This document shows, one piece after another, positions 1 to 9,100 of a stretch of DNA of 35,134 nt. Under the pieces are notes generated by a model, which saw only the letters and a program-made list of their open reading frames with translations, was not told the DNA's origin and did no database searches. The stretch is from Acidobacteriota bacterium (GTDB taxonomy: Bacteria > Acidobacteriota > Holophagae > Acanthopleuribacterales > Acanthopleuribacteraceae). Both the position numbers and the translations under genes were made by a program. Each line of letters starts with the position of its first letter. Position 1 is the first letter of the stretch. The stretch covers positions 1-35,134 of the forward strand of contig JASJCB010000159.1 in NCBI GenBank assembly GCA_030066195.1, written 5' to 3'.

Positions 1-2487
1 CACCAGGTCATTGAGCAGCGTGTTGCCGACCATCGCGGCCAGGGCTCCTTGAACCCCGTGACCGGTGCAATCGGCCACGGCGATGAAAAGGTGTTTTTTG
101 GTCTGGTGGCACCAGTAGAAATCGCCCGAGACGATTTCCTTGGGTTTGTAGAGAATGAAATGGGGACCCAGCATGGCATTCAGTTTGGGACCCGGCGGCA
201 GGATGGCGGCCTGAATTCGACCCGCGGCAATCAAGCTGTCAAGCAACTGGTCGGTCTTTCGTTTCAATTCGTGTCGGTCCCAGGCCTTTTGCACGGCGCT
301 GAGCGCATGGTTGCGGAAGCGGCTCAGCTTGTTGCCGATGGTAGCCGTCAAGGCGGAGGAGTCGGGTGAGAAATCCCAACAAAGGTAAACGCCGACCTCG
401 TTGAGGCTGAGCACCAGCATGCCCCGTTTGTAGTCAGGGATAAAATATTCGTCCATTAAGAAGATTCCCCTGGACATGCGAATGCCTTCATCCAGCATGG
501 TGTGCAGTTCCTCGGGATTGCGAAAACCAACTTCCTCCAGGTTGGGTTTGAGACCAAGAACCACGGGCACCCGAAAGTCTTGACGTTCCTCGCTCCAGAT
601 CAAGGCGCAGCCGCGTGGTTCCACCGGAAAAAGCATGGTGCCCTGCTCCAACAAGGCACTGAAGACCGACTCCAGTTGGATTTCAGCGTTTACGGTTTTG
701 ACGATGCTGTCCAGAGTCTCCAATTCCTGGTTGCGCATTTCCAGGGCCTGATTGGCGCGGTGCAACTCGGAGGTACGGTCTTTAACCCGCTGTTCCAAGT
801 GCCGATTGATGTCGCGTAATTGCAGGTGGGTACGGACACGGGTGATCAATTCCTCCCGCGATACCGGTTTGGTCAGGAAATCATTCGCCCCCGATTCGAA
901 TGCGGCGACCAGGTCCGTAACCTGGCTGCGCGCGGTCAAAAAGATAACCGGCAGGTCCTCCAACTCGTGATTTTCCCGTAGCTTTTCGCAGACCTGGTAA
1001 CCCGACATTCCCGGCATCATTACGTCCAATAGGACCAGGTCGATCCCCTCCTGATTCAATCGCGCCAGAGCCGACGGACCGTCGGCAGCCTCACTGACGC
1101 GATAACCCCTGGTGACCAGGTGATTGCGAACGATCAGCCGGTTGGTGCCCTCGTCGTCCACAACCAGGATGTGCGGGCCTTTGCCCTCGGGTTCGGCCAC
1201 ACGCGGCTTTTTGGGCGCAAGGTTTCCGGCATGGGCGTCCAGCGAAACCCTGCTCACGCCGGGCTCTTCCTCGATCGGCGGCGCCGGTTCATTTGAGGTC
1301 GGCAGATTGAAGGAAAAGACGGTGCAGGATGGAATCGAGTCTTCCAGTTTCAGGGTGCCGCCGTGCAGCTCCACCAATTGCCGGGCGATGGACAGACCCA
1401 AGCCGGTGCCCCCGTATTCCCGCGTAATTTGACCGCGCCCTTGCACGAAGGTGTTGAAGATGGCTTCCTTTTTCTCATCGGGAACGCCGATCCCCGTATC
1501 CTCAACCGAAACCACAATGCCCTGGCCGGGTTCCTCGTATGCATAGATGCAAACATGACCCTCAGGGGTGAATTTGACGGCGTTGCCGATCAGGTTCAGC
1601 AGGATCTGTTGCAGTCGGTCGGCATCCGCACGAACTGCCGGAAGGTCTTGGGGAACCTTGTTGAACAGGCGCAGGTTTTTGCCCCTAGTCTGGTTTTTGG
1701 ATAGAGCAACGGCCATATCGGCGGCATGAAACAAATTCAGGGGACGCAGGTTCATGGTCAACGAACCCTGCTTGATCTTGGCATAGTCCAGGATATCGTT
1801 GACCAGGTTGGTAAGCCGCCTGCCCGAGGCAAGGATGAGGTTGAGATTGTCTTTGACGGGCGAGCTCAACTCGCCGGAAACGCCGTCCAGCAGGGATTCC
1901 GTAAGGCCGATGATACTGTTGAGCGGTGTGCGTAATTCATGCGAGGTATTGGCGAGGATCTGGTCTTTGACCCGATCGACCTCTTTCAATTCCTGGATGC
2001 GGTCCCGCTCATGGATGAGTTCTTTCTTCCAACGCAAAAGAATGAAGTAGGAAACCACGCCGATCAGAACGGGAATAAGAAGGATCGCCCATAAATACCG
2101 CAGCCAGGAACGAGCAACGGTAAAACGAAAAACGGTTTCGGGTCCCCATTCTCCCTCCCCGGAACGACCTTTGATGCGAAAGGTATAGGTCCCGCCGGGC
2201 AGGGAAAGAAAGCTTAGTCTTTGCGGCGGTGCGGGCGAGGACCAATCATCATTGGTCGGCTCCAAGCGATACACGACCTCCAGGTTGGGCGTATCGGAGG
2301 TGACACTGAAACTGATGGGCAGACCGTCGCGCAGACGGAGATCGCCCATAAAGTCGGCCGGCATGCGCTGGGCGCGGCCCTCGGCGACATAAAGCGTGAG
2401 AACCGGGCCCTCTTGCCATGCGATGACAGGAGAGCCGAAAAGGCACCACAATAGAAAGAAAAAAGGCAACCATGCAGTTTTGATCAC
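1..2487 (-). CDS. Hybrid sensor histidine kinase with receiver and SpoIIE-type phosphatase domains (3' end beyond window)
   Basis: The reading frame is open from a GTG at 2487 to the window edge (829 codons), so the C-terminus is missing. The start follows AAGGGAG. Residues 1-23 look like a signal peptide. Residues about 55-125 resemble the Y_Y_Y immunoglobulin-like domain that usually follows a two-component propeller, but no propeller precedes it. A membrane helix lies at 130-151. The HisKA motif SHELRTPLN gives phospho-acceptor H183. The ATPase boxes follow (N-box near 295-305, DTGIG at 330, GGTGLGL at 359). A receiver domain spans 438-555, with acceptor D488 and K540. A linker follows (560-750, partly coiled coil), then the start of a PP2C/SpoIIE domain (GRIQAAILPPG at 756, SGDFYW at 787, VADCTGHG at 804). 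The expected role is to sense an envelope signal, phosphorylate its own receiver and control a phosphatase output, probably in a partner-switching pathway. The domain order is clear; the signal is unknown. Confidence 0.9.
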   Translation of the reverse strand, partial: MIKTAWLPFFFLLWCLFGSPVIAWQEGPVLTLYVAEGRAQRMPADFMGDLRLRDGLPISFSVTSDTPNLEVVYRLEPTNDDWSSPAPPQRLSFLSLPGGTYTFRIKGRSGEGEWGPETVFRFTVARSWLRYLWAILLIPVLIGVVSYFILLRWKKELIHERDRIQELKEVDRVKDQILANTSHELRTPLNSIIGLTESLLDGVSGELSSPVKDNLNLILASGRRLTNLVNDILDYAKIKQGSLTMNLRPLNLFHAADMAVALSKNQTRGKNLRLFNKVPQDLPAVRADADRLQQILLNLIGNAVKFTPEGHVCIYAYEEPGQGIVVSVEDTGIGVPDEKKEAIFNTFVQGRGQITREYGGTGLGLSIARQLVELHGGTLKLEDSIPSCTVFSFNLPTSNEPAPPIEEEPGVSRVSLDAHAGNLAPKKPRVAEPEGKGPHILVVDDEGTNRLIVRNHLVTRGYRVSEAADGPSALARLNQEGIDLVLLDVMMPGMSGYQVCEKLRENHELEDLPVIFLTARSQVTDLVAAFESGANDFLTKPVSREELITRVRTHLQLRDINRHLEQRVKDRTSELHRANQALEMRNQELETLDSIVKTVNAEIQLESVFSALLEQGTMLFPVEPRGCALIWSEERQDFRVPVVLGLKPNLEEVGFRNPEELHTMLDEGIRMSRGIFLMDEYFIPDYKRGMLVLSLNEVGVYLCWDFSPDSSALTATIGNKLSRFRNHALSAVQKAWDRHELKRKTDQLLDSLIAAGRIQAAILPPGPKLNAMLGPHFILYKPKEIVSGDFYWCHQTKKHLFIAVADCTGHGVQGALAAMVGNTLLNDLV

Positions 2488-2749
2488 GGGGCTCCCTTCA
2501 CAGATTCCTTCAGTCAGGAGTTAGTGACCAGTATCGCACAGTTTAATGGTAATTATCCAGGCAGGGCCATAATCCAAGGCTATTTGTCCCGGCAAAACTG
2601 CCGGCGCTATGAAAACCCTTCGGAATAATAAGCATGCGAGGCAAAGTTTTCGGTTCCAGGGAAGTAAACGAAGCCGGCCTTGCCGGCTTCATTCAAACGG
2701 GCTTCCTTTCCATCCCGACCCATAGGGGCCGGATCCGGCCGGCAGACAT

Positions 2750-2781
2750 AAAAAAGGCCCGTTCTGTGCGGGAACGGGCCT
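2750..2781 (-). terminator. Intrinsic terminator on the minus strand with no obvious gene
   Basis: On the minus strand a perfect 9-bp stem (GGCCCGTTC with GAACGGGCC, 2756-2764 and 2772-2780, 7-base loop) runs into six T residues (complement of 2750-2755). This is a textbook Rho-independent terminator. The gene to its right (3150-3629) lies on the other strand, so the transcript that it would end has no recognisable ORF. Confidence 0.7.
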
Positions 2782-3059
2782 ACGGAGGATAGCAAAAGGA
2801 AATAACTGTCTGTCGATCTGTGTTGGGGATGCGCCCGGAACACCCTGTATGCCGAAGGGGTTTAACATCGGGCCATCCTGGTCAGTAACTAGAGCAAATA
2901 ACTTGCCAGAAAGGTCACAGCCGGGGGAACCTTCCGAAACAGCCGTCAGTTGTGATTTCCTGACCCATTTACGCGGAAAGAGGACAGAAAAGAGCTATAA
3001 TTTGTGGGAAATAATCCTCAGGCTGAGGAATGGGACCCAAGTCATAGGATCACCTTGCC

Positions 3060-3092
3060 GACCGGTGCGTCACGGACCTTGTGAAACCGGTC
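3060..3092 (+). promoter_or_regulatory. Nested hairpin upstream of the CBS-pair gene
   Basis: GACCGGT (3060-3066) pairs with ACCGGTC (3086-3092), and TCAC pairs with GTGA inside the loop. The element lies about 57 bases before the ATG at 3150. It could be an operator for a dimeric regulator or a leader RNA structure. The base pairing is visible; the function is a guess. Confidence 0.3.
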
Positions 3093-3149
3093 AGGCATGG
3101 AACTTGATAAAAAATCCCAGATGATCGCTTTGCGGTTTGGAGGACGGCC

Positions 3150-3629
3150 ATGATGAATCAGTGGAAAGCAAAAGACCTCATGACGGCATCGCCCATTATA
3201 GTCAAACAGGACCAGAGCGTCGGTGAGGTGGTGGCCATGTTCCGTCGCAAGTTGATTTCGGGCGCGCCCGTTCAAGATGATGCGGGCACCCTGGTCGGTG
3301 TGGTTACCCTGAGGGACATCGCTTTCACCGGAATGCACAAGGCCGACGGCGGGGAATCCTTGTCCGGTTATTTTGTGGGTTCCGATGATCAAGTAGATCT
3401 GGAGAACGATGTAGAGTGGCAGTTGGATCCTGACCTAAAGGTGTCCGATATCATGACCCCCACCGTATTCAGCGTAGATGTGGACACAACGGTCGCCAAA
3501 ATTGCCGATACCATGTTGCGGGGCAGAATCCACCGTCTGATGGTCACTGAAAACAATCGCCTGGTGGGCATCGTAACCTCTCACGACCTGCTGAAGGTGG
3601 TTCGCGACAGCGCTCAGGTTTCTAAGTAA
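3150..3629 (+). CDS. Tandem CBS-domain protein
   Basis: A 159-aa soluble protein made almost entirely of two CBS motifs: residues about 8-60 (MTASPIIVKQDQSVGEVV through VGVVTLRDIAF) and about 100-155 (IMTPTVFSVDVDTTVAKIA through VGIVTSHDLL). Stand-alone CBS pairs form a Bateman module that binds adenosine ligands such as AMP, ATP or SAM and regulates a partner. No catalytic domain is present here. The start has GGAGG at 3139-3143 with a 6-base spacer; a second ATG follows at once, so the exact first codon is ambiguous by one. The gene converges on the REC-kinase gene, and the two 3' ends overlap by 16 bp (3614-3629). The partner and ligand cannot be named from sequence. Confidence 0.9.
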   Translation: MMNQWKAKDLMTASPIIVKQDQSVGEVVAMFRRKLISGAPVQDDAGTLVGVVTLRDIAFTGMHKADGGESLSGYFVGSDDQVDLENDVEWQLDPDLKVSDIMTPTVFSVDVDTTVAKIADTMLRGRIHRLMVTENNRLVGIVTSHDLLKVVRDSAQVSK

Positions 3630-5044
3630 ACGGTCGATTTGTCCGATTCCCCGGCCATGGGTAAAGCCAGCACGAATTCCGCCCCCTGGTCGGGCCCTTT
3701 GCTGAACACTTGTAATGAGCCGCCCATCTCCGTCATCAAGTTGGCGCTGGTGTGCAGGCCGAATCCTTGTCGTTTGGGCTTGGTCGTAAAGCCGTGAGAA
3801 AAAATCCTGTCGAGCTTGTCCGCGGGAATGCCGTGCCCCGTATCGCAGACGCGGATTTCCGCCCGGTCATCCCGAGTCGTCAAGACCTGGATGGTAAGCT
3901 GTTTGGAGGCTCGGCCCATGCCTTCCATGGCTTCGATACCGTTGGAGATGAGGTGATTCAGCACAAACATCAGCTTGACCTTGGAGGTAAGACAAACCGG
4001 GTGATCCCGGTAATCGCGCAAAATATCGACGTCATGGCGTTGTAACGCGGGCCCTTGAAGGCGAAGCGCATCCTCCACCAGGTCAACGACAGGTGCGCCC
4101 TGTCGGGTCTGGGTAAGGTCGGCGTAGCGTTTCTGGGTTTCCATGACATCCCGCATCATGGCAACTTTGGTGCCCAGGTAGCGCAACTCGTCTTCAAGCA
4201 TACGCTGGTCCGCCGTAAGGATGTCGCCCAGTTCTTTGAAATATTCCGGAATCAACCGGCCCCTGGGATGCACGCTGAAGAACGAACCCAGATCTCCGAT
4301 ATGGTTACGGATCATCTCGTTGGCTTTCAGCAGTCCGCGAATCTTGGAGCCGCGCACCGCGTTTTGCAGTTCTTCGATGGAAACATTGACGCTGTTGAGG
4401 ATATTGCCGATGTTGTGCAAGGTGCCGGCGGCAATATTGGCCATACCCACGCGCTGGGCGTTTTCTACCAGTTCGGCCTGCGCGGCCTCCAGTTGCCGGG
4501 TGCGTTCCGCCACACGCTCTTCCAGCCCGCGGTTGATTTCCCGTATTTGCGCCTCGCCGGCCCGCAAGGCCCGGGCGGTTCGGATTGCATGCCGATTGGC
4601 CTCTGCCAGTTCCCTGGTTCGCAAGGCGACCTTGGATTCCAACTCCTGTTGGTAGGCGCGGTTCTCACGGATCAACCGGGCTCGTTCCAGGCAGCGCTCG
4701 ACGGTGTGTAACAAAATGCTGAGATCCTTGACCGGCTTGAGCAGAAAATCCCAGGCGCCCAAGCGCAGAGCTTCCACGGCGTCGCCGATCACTCCGGTGC
4801 CGGAGATGACGACGATCGGTGTATCGGGCGACGTTTCGCGAACACTGGCAAGCACATCCAAGCCGTCGATTTTGGGCATGCGCAAGTCTACCAATACCAG
4901 GTCCGGTTGCTCGAAGCGAAAGATTTCCAAGCCCTCGCCGCCGTCGGCCGCTTCCAAAACATCGTAATCACAATCCTCCAGGAAGTGCCGAAAACTTTGG
5001 CGAATCGCGCGTTCATCGTCAATGGTCAGGATAACCGGCATCAC
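3614..5044 (-). CDS. Response regulator-histidine kinase fusion (REC, coiled coil, HATPase)
   Basis: 476 aa and soluble. The N-terminal receiver domain (1-120) has acidic pair D9/D10, acceptor D53 and K103 in LLKPVKD. A long charged helical region (about 120-200) resembles a coiled-coil linker. The H-box is the variant GTLHNIGN, with H210, rather than the common HE(L/I) form; this variant is typical of cytosolic REC-kinase proteins. The HATPase domain has an N-box near SNGIEAME, DTGHGIP and QGFGLHTS. With a receiver first and a kinase last, it probably relays phosphate from another kinase or modulates its own activity. The start is either GTG at 5044 (GAGGA with a 6-base spacer) or ATG at 5041; both overlap the stop of the upstream receiver gene, which indicates translational coupling. 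Confidence 0.92.
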   Translation of the reverse strand: MMPVILTIDDERAIRQSFRHFLEDCDYDVLEAADGGEGLEIFRFEQPDLVLVDLRMPKIDGLDVLASVRETSPDTPIVVISGTGVIGDAVEALRLGAWDFLLKPVKDLSILLHTVERCLERARLIRENRAYQQELESKVALRTRELAEANRHAIRTARALRAGEAQIREINRGLEERVAERTRQLEAAQAELVENAQRVGMANIAAGTLHNIGNILNSVNVSIEELQNAVRGSKIRGLLKANEMIRNHIGDLGSFFSVHPRGRLIPEYFKELGDILTADQRMLEDELRYLGTKVAMMRDVMETQKRYADLTQTRQGAPVVDLVEDALRLQGPALQRHDVDILRDYRDHPVCLTSKVKLMFVLNHLISNGIEAMEGMGRASKQLTIQVLTTRDDRAEIRVCDTGHGIPADKLDRIFSHGFTTKPKRQGFGLHTSANLMTEMGGSLQVFSKGPDQGAEFVLALPMAGESDKSTVYLET

Positions 5045-5466
5045 ACCCGTTCCTCATCCAGTTCGGCGATCTTGGTACTAAAGGTGTTCAGGTCCGGCCG
5101 CGGTTTGTTCAGCACATGATCGTCAGTCATGCCCAACTGTCTCAATTCATCGGTCAAACTGAAATCCACGGAGCCGGTGTGGATCAGGAAACGAATGCTT
5201 TTATCCCGCTCATGAGCCCTGGCAATCAAGATATCGCCGGTCATCCCCGGTAAGCGCAGATCCACAATGGCAATGTCGAAAGAGTTCCTGCCGAACAGGG
5301 TCAAGGCTTCCTCGGCGGAATCGGTAACCATAATCTCGTGACCGTGGTCTTCCAGGAAAGCGGCCGGACTGGTGCGCACGGCCACTTCGTCATCCACAAT
5401 GAGAATGCGTGACGGCGCGTTCGATCCCGACAGGTCGTTCGATTCTCTATCCTTTTTACGCGACAT
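5041..5466 (-). CDS. Single-domain response regulator (receiver only)
   Basis: 141 aa from the ATG at 5466, chosen because GGGAG lies 5 bases upstream. An in-frame ATG at 5508 has no SD site. A short charged tail (1-18) precedes one receiver domain: acidic pair D25/D26, acceptor D69 in IVDLRLPG, T97 and K121 in LNKPRPD. No output domain follows, so it should act as a phosphate shuttle or by protein contact. Its TGA overlaps the start of the REC-kinase gene (GTGATG), so the two are almost certainly one operon and probably one phosphorelay. Confidence 0.9.
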   Translation of the reverse strand: MSRKKDRESNDLSGSNAPSRILIVDDEVAVRTSPAAFLEDHGHEIMVTDSAEEALTLFGRNSFDIAIVDLRLPGMTGDILIARAHERDKSIRFLIHTGSVDFSLTDELRQLGMTDDHVLNKPRPDLNTFSTKIAELDEERV

Positions 5467-5659
5467 TGCAGCTCCCGGCAGGCGTGGTGCCTTTCCGAGG
5501 GAACTCATCGGCGTTATATTACAAAAAGTTGATATCCATGAAAAAATGAAATTTGATAACCAGGAGAATATTGCGCCTGAATTGAAAAGAGTTTGGGATG
5601 GCTGATTGGCACATCGTAGTAATCGACGAACCGGTTTTCCCGCCCGAGGGTTTTAGATG

Positions 5660-6065
5660 CACGGCCCGGTCACCGGGTTCTTTGCGGACGGATTTTGTGG
5701 GGGCGGCCCGGGCGACCGGGTCTTTTCCGCCGGTATTGGAGGAGCGGCCCGGCCGCCGGACCCTTTTCGGATGGAATTTGTGTGGCGGCCCGGGCAACCG
5801 GGTCTTTTCCGCCGGCTTTGGAGGAGCGGCCCGGCCGCCGGGTCCTTTACGAAAGTATTTTAAGGGGAGGCGGGGGTGACGGGGTATTTTCCGCCGGTCT
5901 CGGAGGGGGTGGCCCGGCCGCCGGTTCCTTTGCTAAAGAAATTTTGGGGGCGGCCGGGGCGCCGGGGCATTTTCCACCGGTTTCGAAGGGGCGGCCCGGC
6001 CGCCGGGTCCTTTGCGAAAGAAATTATGGAGGTGGCCCGGCCGCCGGGTCTCCTCCCGCCCACGG
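5660..6065. repeat. Tandem array of about ten 41-bp GC-rich repeats
   Basis: Units begin at 5660, 5703, 5744, 5785, 5826, 5867, 5909, 5950, 5991 and 6032, so the period is 41 bp (one of 42, first of 43). Each opens with a version of GCGGCCCGGNCGCCGGG and continues with a T-rich TCTTTTCC or TCCTTTNCG tract and a purine-rich tail. Two sub-types largely alternate: GGCAACCGGGTCTTTTCC-like (5703, 5785, more diverged at 5867 and 5950) and GCCGCCGGGTCCTTT-like (5744, 5826, 5909, 5991), giving an 82-bp higher-order period. CCCGG and CCGGG in each unit can form a small hairpin followed by T residues. A degenerate copy may lie just upstream (about 5628-5659). 41 is not a multiple of three, so this is not a coding repeat. 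The whole gene-free stretch runs from 5467 to 6180. Confidence 0.9.
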
Positions 6066-6086
6066 GGCTTTCCGGAGCAAAATTGC

Positions 6087-6115
6087 TTTACATCCAACAG
6101 CATTTGCTATTCAAT
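6087..6115 (+). promoter_or_regulatory. Candidate sigma70-type promoter for the 6181 gene
   Basis: TTTACA at 6087-6092 (one mismatch to the -35 consensus) is followed after 17 bp by TTCAAT at 6110-6115 (two mismatches to the -10). Transcription would start near 6122, which puts the 41-bp repeat array upstream of the promoter rather than in the leader. This is a weak prediction based on match and spacing only. Confidence 0.35.
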
Positions 6116-6180
6116 TAAACCCAGGTGTCGTTTGTTTTGTCAGGGTTAGAGGATCGTTGTGTGCAGTTGAAGGAGTCCCC

Positions 6181-9100
6181 TTGAAAAAACGCATCGTCCT
6201 GATTGTATCCCTGCTTTTGGTTCTGCTGCTCAGCCTTTTCCTTCTCTTGCGTCCCGGCAGCGAGGAATCCGTTACCGGAGACAACCGGCAGACCGAGACA
6301 TTGCCCTCACCTGAAGTTGTAGTCGAAAGTCCGACCGCGGGCAAAGCCGATAAACCCGAGGGTCCGGGTCAAACCGGAAAGACGCCTGCTGCGAATTCAT
6401 TACCTGCAACCTGGGAGGGGGCTCGGATACACGGTCGTGTCATTCTGGCCGCTACCGGCGAGCCCGTTCCCGGCGCTTTGGTGATGCTGGGTTATACCGA
6501 TCCGGGGGCTCGACGTCGGTTTCAGTTTCGGAATCGCGGCATCGGCACTGATTCAAGAGTCGACGGCAGTTTTGTCTTCGATAAACTGAAGCCCGGCAAT
6601 TATAAAATAGCAGCGGAAAAAGACCTGTTGCTCTCTTACAGCAAGCGCGATCAGGTACCCGGCCTGTTGGTGCGCGAGGAAAATGAGGATATCGGGCCGA
6701 TCATCCTCAAGCTGTCCCCGGCGCGGACCCTGGAACTCACCGTAAAAGCGGCGGCCGCGGGAACCGCGATCGGCGGCGCTCGAGTGCGGGTACCGCGCAA
6801 GGGCCGCAAGGTTCACCTCACCGACCGCAACGGGCGCCTCTCGCTGGCCCTGACGCCCGAGATCTGGGAGTTCCAAATCGAGGCGGATGGTTTTGAGCGC
6901 GTCACGCGGTCGCTTGCCATGAGCGAAGACCAGGAAAATAAATATACGGTTTTCCTGCGACCGGCGGGTAGTATCTTCGGCACGGTCACCGATACCGACG
7001 GCAAACCCCTGAAGGGCGCGGGCGTAGCCCTGCGTGGGTCCGGCGTCTTGATCCGAAGCCCTGCCGACGCCGCGGGGAAATACCGCCTGGACCATGTGCC
7101 ACTGGAAAGCAGGGGCATGTTGATTGCCGGCTTCATGGGCATGCGGCCCGATCGGGGCCCCGCCCCCGTTTTGGATAAGCGGAACCCCTTGGTGGAAGTC
7201 AACTTTCAGTTGGATCATCTACCGGATCGGCGTGGTGAGGATATCGCCGGCATAGTGGTCGATCAACAACACCGGCCCGTTGCCGATGCGCGTGTGTCCG
7301 TGCAAGGATTCCAGGGCGGTTCCGACACCACGACGGGCAAGGACGGGCGCTTCATTTTGGAAGATGCCTATTTTCGGGGTAGAAACCGAAGTATTCTGGT
7401 CGAAGCAGAGGGTTTTTCGGCACGTCGTGAGCAGCTTCCCATGGGCCCCCAAGTTGAAGATCTGGTGGTCATCCTGAAACAGGGTTTTTGGGTGGAAGGC
7501 ACCGTGCTCAGCGAAACCGGGGAGACCGTGGCCGGAGCGCGCATACAAGTCACCGCCTTCCAACGCAGGCGGGGACGCGGCGGCTCGGAACTGTTCGCGG
7601 ACAAAAACTTTTATTCGGATGAGGCAGGTCGCTTCCGCATCGAAGATTTGCCCCAAGATGCTCGCTTCTCCTTCACCGCCGACGGCTTTGCCAGGCTGGA
7701 GAATCAGGAACTGGTCCTGGAGCGCGATGACGTGGAAGTGGTGCTGCCGCGTCACGGCGAAATTTTCGGCAAGGTGGTAGCCAAAGCTTCCGGTCAACCC
7801 GTGACATCCTTCAATATCCGTGTAACGCCCGGTTCCCTGGGAGGCGGCCGAGGGCGCGGCGGCGCCGGGTTGGGTGACGCCAATCCGGCCTGGATGACCG
7901 GCGGCGTGGATTTCAACAGCCGGGACGGTACTTTTCGTATCGGTGAACTGGAACCGGGCGGCAGCGTAGACTTGACGGTTAACGCGGAAGATCACGTCAC
8001 CAACGGATTGGACGGCGTGATCGTGCCCAAGCAAGGCGAAGGCAGCACTCTGACCATCGAATTGGAGGACCGGGGACTGGTGGTCGCCGGTCGCGTATTG
8101 GAGGACAGCCGCGCGGTCAACGACGCGGAGGTAACCCTGCTGGTCTACAACGAACCCAGGGCATCGATTACCTTTAACTGGCAACTCGCGGAAATGGGAG
8201 CGGTCTTGTTTGCGCGTCACGAGATCGTGAAAACGGACGGCAACGGTAGTTTTCGCTTCGAGGACATCCCCAGGGACACCGCTTTCGATCTCCTGGTCCA
8301 AGGCGAGGGTATTGCCCGTGCTCGCCAGGCAGGTTTGGAATTGAAATCGCGAGAGGAACTGGCGGAGTTGACACTGACCGTGATTGGTTCCGGCAGCATT
8401 TCCGGGCGTATCAATCGCAAAGCCTTACCCTATGCGGAAAGCCTGACTCTGTTCGGCGGCAGCGAACGTATTCGCGAGAACAAAAGGCTGTCGTCAAGCG
8501 ATGATCAGTATACCTTCGAGAACCTGACGCCGGGCAACTATCAGCTTATCCTGCGCACCGGCGAAAGCGGCGGTGAAGGGAAACCCGCTCAAATCAGCAT
8601 CCCGGATATTGTCCTGGCTTCAGGCGACAGCTTGACCTATGATCTTGGCTTCGACCTTTCCCATCGTGTCAGCGGTCTGGTTCAATTGAACGGTGCGCCC
8701 ATGGCTTACGGCACTATATTCCTGGCCACGGGCGATCTTCGCGGCATGACGCAGACGCGAACCGCCGAGGACGGTTCGTTTGCCTTTGACGAGGTGGCGC
8801 CCGGCACCTATGACCTGATCGCCTTTCGCGGTACAGTCAGCGCGGGTCCCGACCTTAACAGCCTGGTGCGCACGCATCCCAACCGCAAAACCGTGGTGGT
8901 GGAAAGCGAGGACTTGAATGAAATCCTGCAATTCACCATGTTCGGCAATCTGACAGGTCAGATCGTGCCGCCGCCCCGCGCCGATTGGGAAATGATGCTG
9001 AACGGTCGGCAGGAGGACGGTTCGCGTTTCTCCAGGCGCATCGAGCCGGGGGGTGACGGCGCCGTTGTTTTCGAGGCGATACCTCCCGGTGTGTATCAGC

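Larger units (their letters stand above)
2488..3149. other. Gene-free stretch with several perfect hairpins
   Basis: No convincing gene lies in these 660 bases. It contains perfect inverted repeats: CCGGCA/TGCCGG at 2589-2604, a 9-bp stem with a 3-base loop at 2670-2690, a 14-bp palindrome at 2727-2740, a terminator hairpin at 2750-2781, CCTCAG/CTGAGG at 3016-3028 and a nested hairpin at 3060-3092. An exact TATAAT sits at 2996-3001 on the plus strand, but I see no good -35 element at 17 bp. The stretch should hold the promoters of the two divergent genes, and perhaps a small RNA. Confidence 0.6.

Noticed and set aside
2607..2843. A 78-codon minus-strand ORF
   Set aside because: It spans the terminator and two other hairpins, which argues against coding.
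5546..5605. A 19-codon ORF upstream of the repeat array
   Set aside because: Too short, with no SD site and no motif; it probably lies in the promoter region of the divergent receiver gene.
5660..6065. CRISPR array
   Set aside because: The whole 41-bp unit repeats without unique spacers between conserved repeats, and no cas gene is present.
5695..6180. N-terminal extension of the carboxypeptidase-regulatory-like gene through the repeat array
   Set aside because: The frame is open, but the translation is low-complexity Gly/Pro/Arg from the 41-bp repeats. The TTG at 6181 has AAGGAG at the right distance and begins a proper signal anchor.
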